From assembly GCF_018128925.1 (NCBI RefSeq), contig NZ_CP067007.1:1094164-1158163 (forward strand): a stretch of DNA of 64,000 nt, in the 5' to 3' direction. The notes below the pieces were generated by a model. That model saw only the letters and a list, made by a program, of their open reading frames with translations. It was not told where the DNA came from and ran no database searches. This DNA comes from Nitrosopumilus sp. K4. Lineage in GTDB: Archaea > Thermoproteota > Nitrososphaeria > Nitrososphaerales > Nitrosopumilaceae. The position numbers were made by a program, and so were the translations under genes. This document shows positions 58,765-64,000 of this stretch, piece after piece; positions within the stretch are counted from its first letter, which is position 1; the number at the start of each line of letters is the position of its first letter.

Positions 58765-59229
58765 TTACAACTCCATTGTTTGTTTTTCAGGACTGTTAAT
58801 CAGTACGCTGGTAATATCAAAATATCGCTTTGCAAGCATTCTTGCTTTCTCAGCGTTTCTTCCTTCACGTCCTACTACGATTCCTTTCTTTCTTGGATCG
58901 ACCATAACTATTGCCTGTTTTGAACCGTCTGCACGATTATTTATTTTTACTTCAGAAATTAGTTTAGAATTTAGCAGATTTGTCAAGAATTTTGCTGGAT
59001 CCTCATCAAACTCTACCAGCTCGACATTTTTCTTTACAATGTTTTGTAATGATTTGATATGAGCACCGCCCTTGCCAATTGCAAGACCCATCTTACCTGT
59101 ATTAACAACAAAGATTACACGGTTTTGTTTTTCATCTTCAACACAATCACGAGCAGTTGCCCCTGTAACATTTTGGAAAAGCGACATCATTCGCATTTGA
59201 TCAGTAGTTAGTTTGATTGATTGTGTCAT
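58765..59229 (-). CDS. nusA: NusA-like transcription factor (two KH domains)
   Basis: The 154-residue product has two KH RNA-binding domains with the GxxG loops GLAIGKGGAHIKSL and GIVVGREGRNAEKA. Archaeal NusA lacks the polymerase-binding and S1 domains of the bacterial protein; it binds RNA in transcription or ribosome assembly. It lies in the usual place between eL30 and uS12. Confidence 0.95.
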   Translation of the reverse strand: MTQSIKLTTDQMRMMSLFQNVTGATARDCVEDEKQNRVIFVVNTGKMGLAIGKGGAHIKSLQNIVKKNVELVEFDEDPAKFLTNLLNSKLISEVKINNRADGSKQAIVMVDPRKKGIVVGREGRNAEKARMLAKRYFDITSVLINSPEKQTMEL

Positions 59230-59296
59230 TAGAATTCCTTTTTATCTCCGAAAAAATTTGTCTCATTTAAACTTTCATTAGATGTCTTACACATTA

Positions 59297-59617
59297 TCAT
59301 TCTTTTACCTCAGTTTCTGTATCTTTGAGAATTGATTTGATGTTTGCATCAGATATTGATGTAAATGATATACTGGAAATTCTGAACTGTAAACCGCATA
59401 ACTTGCCAAGTGCGATAGATGTCCCTTGAAAGTTGACTAATGGTATCTTTTCTTTTTTTGCATCTGATTCAATTTTCTCAAACATTTCTTTACTTACAGA
59501 TTGAGATAATACAATTAGTTTGGAGTTTTTTACAGAACTCAATACTTGTTTAGTGCCAATTGTAACAGCGCCCTCTTTATGGGCATCCTTCAATTGCTTT
59601 TCAAGTATCTTACTCAT
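59297..59617 (-). CDS. rpl30e: Large ribosomal subunit protein eL30
   Basis: The 106-residue product belongs to the L7Ae/L30e family of K-turn binders (GAVTIGTKQVLSSVKNSKLI, then VNFQGTSIALGKLCGL). The position before nusA is that of eL30. It is separated from RNA polymerase A by two secreted-protein genes and the Sm-like gene, which is not the typical order. Confidence 0.92.
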   Translation of the reverse strand: MSKILEKQLKDAHKEGAVTIGTKQVLSSVKNSKLIVLSQSVSKEMFEKIESDAKKEKIPLVNFQGTSIALGKLCGLQFRISSISFTSISDANIKSILKDTETEVKE

Positions 59618-59689
59618 GTTTTACCTACTGTCAATTTTCCATCAGGGCTTTATAGGTTTATGGAAAATTTGTGCGTAAAAATATGAATG

Positions 59690-61402
59690 CTATTTGAATC
59701 CAAACAAAGAGGAAAATGCCATAGTTAGTTCATCAAAAAAGTTTGGAGTTTCTTTTTTTATTTCCACTTGAGATTTTTTTGGTGTTATTGGTTTTTCAAA
59801 TGCCAAAGGTTTTTCTTCAAGATCAATGTTTTGAGCGCTTAGAATTTCATCAACAGTATCAGATTGAATTTGGTTTAATTGCTCATTTACTAGTAAAAGA
59901 TTTGTTCTTGCAGTAACATAGTTTTGATTTTTCTCAAGTGCTAATCCATAGAGAGATTTTGCATCTTGCAGGTTGCCCATGTTTGCAAGTGCATTTGCCT
60001 TGTTGTTAATTGCAGGTACATAATCTGGAGAAATAGCAAGTGCTTGATCATAATACAGTATTGCCTCAGAATAAAATCCAAGTTTTCTCAAGGCAGAACC
60101 CTTGTTTACTAGAATCTCTACGTTTTCTGGGTCTTCCATAAGAGATTGATTAAAGAATTCTAGTGATTGATCAAATTTGCATAGTCTATACAATGCGGGT
60201 CCCATTCCATCATAGTATGAAATAGAGTCAACATACTTGCTAGTGTCACATTTTAGATTGATTTGGTTTAACATTATTCCAAGTGCAATGTCTTCAACGC
60301 TCAGATTATCTTCGTTTTCATTTTCTTTAGATTTTTTTTCTGCAGTTTTCTTTATTGGAGTTTCTTTTTTGATTTGTTCATTTTTTGATTCTTTCTGTTT
60401 AGTTGGTTTTTCTTGCGGCGTAGTTTGAATTATCGATTTTTTTTCTGGCGTAGATTGTTTTGGCGTTTCTGTTGTTGGTGATTCTATTAATTTATCATCT
60501 TCAATCAGATTTGTCTTTGTTGTTTTTGGTTCTGTTGTTTTTGGTTCTGTTGTTTTTGGTTCTGTTGTTTTTGGTTCTGTTGTTTTTGGTTCTGTTGTAG
60601 TTGTGTCTGATTTTGTTGTGTCTGATTTTGTTGTGTCTGATTCAGTAATTGGTTCGTTTTGTGGTTCGTCTGTTTGAACTTCTGGTTCATCAAAAATTAT
60701 TTCTTCTTCAATGGGATCTTCAATAATTTTAAAAAAATCAAATGAAACATCTTTTGATGATTCAGCATAGTGTGCCTTGATTGAATAAGTCCCATCTACC
60801 TTAAAGTTCACACCTGCAACTGCAAGAAAGTTTGTAGAGAAGCTCAAATCAGAGTTTACATTTCCAAAATAAAATCCGGCAGGAGAACCAAATGTGTCAT
60901 AGATGCCAATCAACACAGTTGGCGAATCCATGACAGACACTGTACCTAAAATTGTGATGGTATCACCATCAGTATACTGCGGTTTATCAGTGGTCAGCGT
61001 GATAATTTCAGGAGTCGCTGGTTCCTCAATGACTTGCACTCCATCAGAGTTTGTTATTACAAAGTACTCGTTTTGCGTGATTTGCCCATAGGCAAGCTTG
61101 ATTTTGTACTCTCCTGATTCCTCATAAAAGGGAGAATCTAAGAATATGGTCTTTGTAAAGAGACCATCAGGTTCAACTTCGACACTGTTTGCTGAAAGAA
61201 TTGTTCCGTTTGGATCATAGATGCTCATTGCAATGACAGGCATTCCAACATCAGATATCTGTCCTGTGACTTTGAGCGCATCTCCTGTCTGGTATTCACC
61301 TTTGTCAAATTTGACAAAGATAGATTCGGCAAATGCATCAGAGGCAGTTGTTGCAAAAACTACGGTTAACACTAGCAGTGTTACCACTTTGTATCCAAGC
61401 AC
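59690..61402 (-). CDS. Secreted protein with beta domains, Thr-rich repeat linker and TPR domain
   Basis: The 570-residue product (GTG 61402) has a signal peptide, two homologous immunoglobulin-like domains (FDKGEYQTGDALKVTGQISD; TDKPQYTDGDTITILGTVSV), a Thr/Lys/Pro-rich linker built from repeated 15-bp units (KTTEP, then TKSDT), a Lys/Glu-rich segment and a C-terminal TPR domain (KGSALRKLGFYSEAILYYDQ, KANALANMGNLQDAKSLYG). It probably spans the cell envelope and holds partners through the TPRs. Confidence 0.8.
   Translation of the reverse strand: MLGYKVVTLLVLTVVFATTASDAFAESIFVKFDKGEYQTGDALKVTGQISDVGMPVIAMSIYDPNGTILSANSVEVEPDGLFTKTIFLDSPFYEESGEYKIKLAYGQITQNEYFVITNSDGVQVIEEPATPEIITLTTDKPQYTDGDTITILGTVSVMDSPTVLIGIYDTFGSPAGFYFGNVNSDLSFSTNFLAVAGVNFKVDGTYSIKAHYAESSKDVSFDFFKIIEDPIEEEIIFDEPEVQTDEPQNEPITESDTTKSDTTKSDTTTTEPKTTEPKTTEPKTTEPKTTEPKTTKTNLIEDDKLIESPTTETPKQSTPEKKSIIQTTPQEKPTKQKESKNEQIKKETPIKKTAEKKSKENENEDNLSVEDIALGIMLNQINLKCDTSKYVDSISYYDGMGPALYRLCKFDQSLEFFNQSLMEDPENVEILVNKGSALRKLGFYSEAILYYDQALAISPDYVPAINNKANALANMGNLQDAKSLYGLALEKNQNYVTARTNLLLVNEQLNQIQSDTVDEILSAQNIDLEEKPLAFEKPITPKKSQVEIKKETPNFFDELTMAFSSLFGFK
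60521..60645 (-). repeat. Fifteen-bp tandem repeats coding for the linker
   Basis: Five perfect copies of TTGTTTTTGGTTCTG (60521-60595) and then three of TTGTGTCTGATTTTG (last copy varied) code KTTEP and TTKSD repeats on the minus strand. Such runs change length easily by slippage. Confidence 0.85.
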
Positions 61403-61449
61403 AAATAAAAAATCGTAATTTTGTATTTAATACTCACTGAGAATTTGTA

Positions 61450-62631
61450 CTATTGCACAAAGATCTCAGCTGCATTTACTGGAGACAGTGCAGTTGGTTC
61501 TGAAAGTGAAGACCATACAAATGTCTCAACAGTATGCTCGCCTGTTGTCTTTGGAATCCAAGATTGTGATACATCAAGACTTTGGTTTGGCGATACCTGT
61601 CCCTGTATCCAAGACACAGAAACTACAGTGTTTGTCGAATCCCTTACCTGAAAGATATAGACAAATTCCTGTGCAAAGTCTTGCGCATTTGAGATAGAGC
61701 CAACAATTTGCATCTGCTTGTTTATTGAAAATTCACTTATTTGGTTTCCAAAAGAGTCTGAGAACAATATTTGTGAATTGTTTATTCTCTCAGTGGCAGG
61801 AACTGCAGAATCCAGTTTTGCTACATCAGTAATTTCCTGATGATCTGATGTTGTGTATGGTTTTGGCAATGTATGATCATTGTATTTTGCATAAATGTTA
61901 TTACCAGGAGTTGCAAACAACCTGTTTCCACTAGACGGAGTGTTTTGTGTAAAGAAAATATTTGCAGCAAAGACACCGGAGCTTTCAGATGTTTCGATTG
62001 CATCAACTTCTAGTCCTGCAACATCAGCATCAGATGATACCAAGAGAGGCAAATGATCAAGTGATTCAGGATTGAGGTTCATGTCCTGGTCAATGATGCG
62101 GATTTGTGCTGTCTGGTCTGTCAAAAAATGGTCTTCTGCAAACTCTATTGTCCCCACATTCCATCTTACAGGCACAGACTCTGTTACAATAACGCCATCG
62201 GCAAACTCAAAGGATATCGTTACTGCCGAATCCCTACCAACTTCCAAAAATCCACTGGTAGGCCCGTTTCCACTGGTTCTTGGATTTGTGTCAACGGTAC
62301 CATCACCGTCTGCATCATGCAAAAACCCAGTAAGAATTACTTCGGCAGAAAATATTCCAGAGTTTACATCAGTTTCTGTAAATCGATATGGCTTAAGGGA
62401 GTGCTCCCTTGTTGAGACCTTGATTGGGTTGTCATTATCACCTCCAATAGAGTCAATCAAGTGATTGTCAGTGTTCCAGCTTGGGGCAATGATCTTCATC
62501 TTTATTTTGTCAGTCCATGTGTACACTGGCTTGTCAGTAAAGATTGGAGAGTATGGCTTGTCATAGTCAGGTATTGGCTCAGCATATGCAGGAAAAAGAA
62601 ACAATGAAAAAATCAGAAAATATTCTATCAC
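61450..62631 (-). CDS. Secreted S-layer-like protein
   Basis: The 393-residue product (GTG 62631) has a short signal peptide (MIEYFLIFSLFLFPAYAEPI) and repeated beta-domain phrases: PYRFTETDVNSGIFSAEVIL and ETSESSGVFAANIFFTQ, and IDQDMNLNPESLDHL, which resemble S-layer proteins of this group, though this one is much shorter than a full S-layer subunit. It could be an accessory envelope protein. It sits between the TPR protein and the Sm-like gene on the same strand. Confidence 0.75.
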   Translation of the reverse strand: MIEYFLIFSLFLFPAYAEPIPDYDKPYSPIFTDKPVYTWTDKIKMKIIAPSWNTDNHLIDSIGGDNDNPIKVSTREHSLKPYRFTETDVNSGIFSAEVILTGFLHDADGDGTVDTNPRTSGNGPTSGFLEVGRDSAVTISFEFADGVIVTESVPVRWNVGTIEFAEDHFLTDQTAQIRIIDQDMNLNPESLDHLPLLVSSDADVAGLEVDAIETSESSGVFAANIFFTQNTPSSGNRLFATPGNNIYAKYNDHTLPKPYTTSDHQEITDVAKLDSAVPATERINNSQILFSDSFGNQISEFSINKQMQIVGSISNAQDFAQEFVYIFQVRDSTNTVVSVSWIQGQVSPNQSLDVSQSWIPKTTGEHTVETFVWSSLSEPTALSPVNAAEIFVQ

Positions 62632-62679
62632 AAAGAAAATAGATGCTGTTATGATTTAATGTTTGAGAATAACTTGTAT

Positions 62680-62910
62680 CTAAGATTCTTCGTCTGGTAG
62701 AGATACTGCCAGGATATTGTCCCCACGTAACAAGACGGTTCCAAGTGGGACATGTTTTTCTTCAGAAACGTCTTCAGCGTCTTTTAGTGTAAGGTTCATG
62801 TGAATGTCAAAGTCTTGCAAGCTTCCTTGTATTGTTTTGTTGTTTCTTAATCGAAGCAAGATTACCTTGTCTTTGCTATTGCTCATAAGTGTGGAAATTT
62901 CATCGGCCAT
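62680..62910 (-). CDS. Sm-like (Lsm) RNA-binding protein
   Basis: The 76-residue product has the two Sm motifs: KVILLRLRNNKTIQGSLQDF with DIHMNLTLKDAE, and GTVLLRGDNILAVSLPDEES. Archaeal Lsm proteins form heptameric rings that bind U-rich RNA. It starts 11 bp after the end of RNA polymerase A on the same strand. Confidence 0.95.
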   Translation of the reverse strand: MADEISTLMSNSKDKVILLRLRNNKTIQGSLQDFDIHMNLTLKDAEDVSEEKHVPLGTVLLRGDNILAVSLPDEES

Positions 62911-62921
62911 TTTTTACTCAG

Positions 62922-64000
62922 CTAACTTCCTGCTTTTTTCTTTGATACTTGCATGTAAAGGTCAACAGTACCACTTCCAATTGGAATGTTGCTTCCAACA
63001 ATAACGTTTTCAGTGATACCCTTTAGTTGTTCAACTTCACCACCTAATGCAGCATGTGCAATTGTTGGGACTGTAATTTCAAATGCTGCTCTTGCAAGAA
63101 CACTGTCTTTGGTTCCGGCAATACCGTGTCTTCCGATTTGTTGCATGTATCCGCGTGAGCACATCAAGTCAGCTACTAACATAATGTAACGATTGTCAAC
63201 TTCAAGGCCTTGGTCTTCTAGTGTGCTGTTTAGTTCATTAATCAATGCGTTTCTTGCAGCCTCAATTCCAAGGGTTCCTGCAAGCTCAAAGACGTTGTTT
63301 GTTCTGACGTTCTTCTTGTCAATTCCCTGGACTTCCAAAACTTTTGCAATGTTTGAACCAGTGGTCTGAATAACCCATTCATCGTCTTTTTGTACCAGGG
63401 TTACACGTTCAATTTCTGGAACGCCCTTTACGGTTGTGTTTAGCACTTTGTTTCTAATTGCAATTACAGTTGGGGCATCAGATTCCTCAACTAGTTTCAG
63501 TGTGATTAACTCGCCAGTGGTTTCCATCTTGAATTTCTTGTTAGAGGATAGTGCTGCTTCTACTTCTCCAATAGTGCATCCTCTTTCTCTGAGTCTGTTT
63601 GGACTCAGGATTAGTTTAATTTCAGAATTGTAATCAGTCTCGCTGTCTGAGATTAATGCGCTAACTTTGGTCTGCAAAACATTTCTTGCAACCTCAATTG
63701 CCTTTTCTCTTGATTTCTTAGAGTCTTCATCAAGATAGATATCCATAGTGGGTGTAACTGGTTTCTTTCTTGCATCTACAAGCTCAATGAGTCTTGGAAG
63801 ACCCAAGGTTACGTTTCTTTCTTTGATTCCTGCAAAGTGGAATGTTCTTAGTGTCATCTGAGTACCTGGCTCACCAATTGACTGTGCAGTGATAATTCCA
63901 ACTGCTTGTCCTGGCTCTACCTTTGCCTTGTTGTAAAGTGTTAGTCCCTTCTTACAGACTGCCTCTACTCCATCCTTGCTTAGTTTTGAGTCAAGTAGTG
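62922..64000 (-). CDS. rpoA2: DNA-directed RNA polymerase largest subunit, C-terminal region (truncated by window edge)
   Basis: The frame continues to the right edge, giving about 360 residues of the A'' part: [20 protein letters not shown] then [20 protein letters not shown] (trigger-loop/bridge-helix side), and [20 protein letters not shown] and GVDNFIVG-equivalent [17 protein letters not shown] near the end. In Thaumarchaeota the A' and A'' parts are usually one fused gene; the window cannot show whether that is so here. The upstream direction is out of view. Confidence 0.95.
   Translation of the reverse strand, partial: LLDSKLSKDGVEAVCKKGLTLYNKAKVEPGQAVGIITAQSIGEPGTQMTLRTFHFAGIKERNVTLGLPRLIELVDARKKPVTPTMDIYLDEDSKKSREKAIEVARNVLQTKVSALISDSETDYNSEIKLILSPNRLRERGCTIGEVEAALSSNKKFKMETTGELITLKLVEESDAPTVIAIRNKVLNTTVKGVPEIERVTLVQKDDEWVIQTTGSNIAKVLEVQGIDKKNVRTNNVFELAGTLGIEAARNALINELNSTLEDQGLEVDNRYIMLVADLMCSRGYMQQIGRHGIAGTKDSVLARAAFEITVPTIAHAALGGEVEQLKGITENVIVGSNIPIGSGTVDLYMQVSKKKAGS

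Overview
The window comes from an AT-rich (visibly about one-third G+C) genome of an ammonia-oxidising archaeon of the Nitrosopumilales (Thaumarchaeota/Nitrososphaerota) type. The evidence is archaeal ribosomal proteins (uL1, uL10, uL11, P1/L12, uS7, uS12, eL30), TFB, an Sm-like protein, Spt5/NusG, archaeal AlaRS and LeuRS, stand-alone Lrp ligand domains, many copper-binding cupredoxins, zinc-finger microproteins and secreted modules typical of this group. Start codons often lie about 25 nt after a TATA box, which implies many leaderless transcripts.

Layout. 0-0.8 kb: end of NusG and uL11. 0.8-5.9 kb: a small-gene regulatory block (cupredoxin, C2H2 and zinc-ribbon microproteins, winged helix, Lrp-type proteins, a ribbon-helix-helix protein, OsmC) in which a 13-bp palindrome recurs at a fixed distance from start codons. 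6-7.6 kb: uL1-uL10. 7.7-16.3 kb: stress, transport and secreted proteins (USP, DUF389, amino-acid permease, ZIP transporter, helical cell-envelope proteins). 16.5-19.8 kb: Lrp ligand domains, zinc microproteins, a roadblock-like protein and a CBS protein. 19.9-23.8 kb: acetyltransferase, proline dehydrogenase, pyrroline-5-carboxylate dehydrogenase and a ureohydrolase. 24-36.5 kb: TFB, cupredoxin proteins, a second ribbon-helix-helix protein, a very large secreted protein with a likely cysteine-peptidase end, P1/L12, a SurA-like protein and a soluble sugar dehydrogenase. 36.5-42.1 kb: AlaRS and LeuRS.

42.2-48.8 kb is a nested mobile island. A 5,274-bp unit bounded by perfect 70-bp inverted repeats carries a fused nuclease-methyltransferase plus specificity subunit (BcgI-like type IIB restriction-modification), an AbrB-type regulator, a SWIM/zinc-ribbon IS6-like DDE transposase and a small zinc protein. 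It interrupts a PIN-like gene, and removing the unit on paper restores that reading frame. Around it lie an N-terminally truncated tyrosine recombinase, a helix-turn-helix gene and four 14-bp iteron-like repeats.

49-57.5 kb: accessory and house-keeping genes (methyltransferase, aldo/keto reductase, secreted nuclease, nitroreductase, geranylgeranyl-reductase-like flavoprotein, AIM24-like and CxxCxxCC proteins) and a pair of covarying hairpins. 57.6-64 kb, mostly minus strand: tRNA-Gln(CTG) with two probable introns, then, read backwards, RNA polymerase A, Sm-like protein, two secreted proteins, eL30, NusA-like, uS12 and uS7. Two classical archaeal operons (NusG-L11-L1-L10-L12 and rpoA-L30e-nusA-S12-S7) are therefore both interrupted here.
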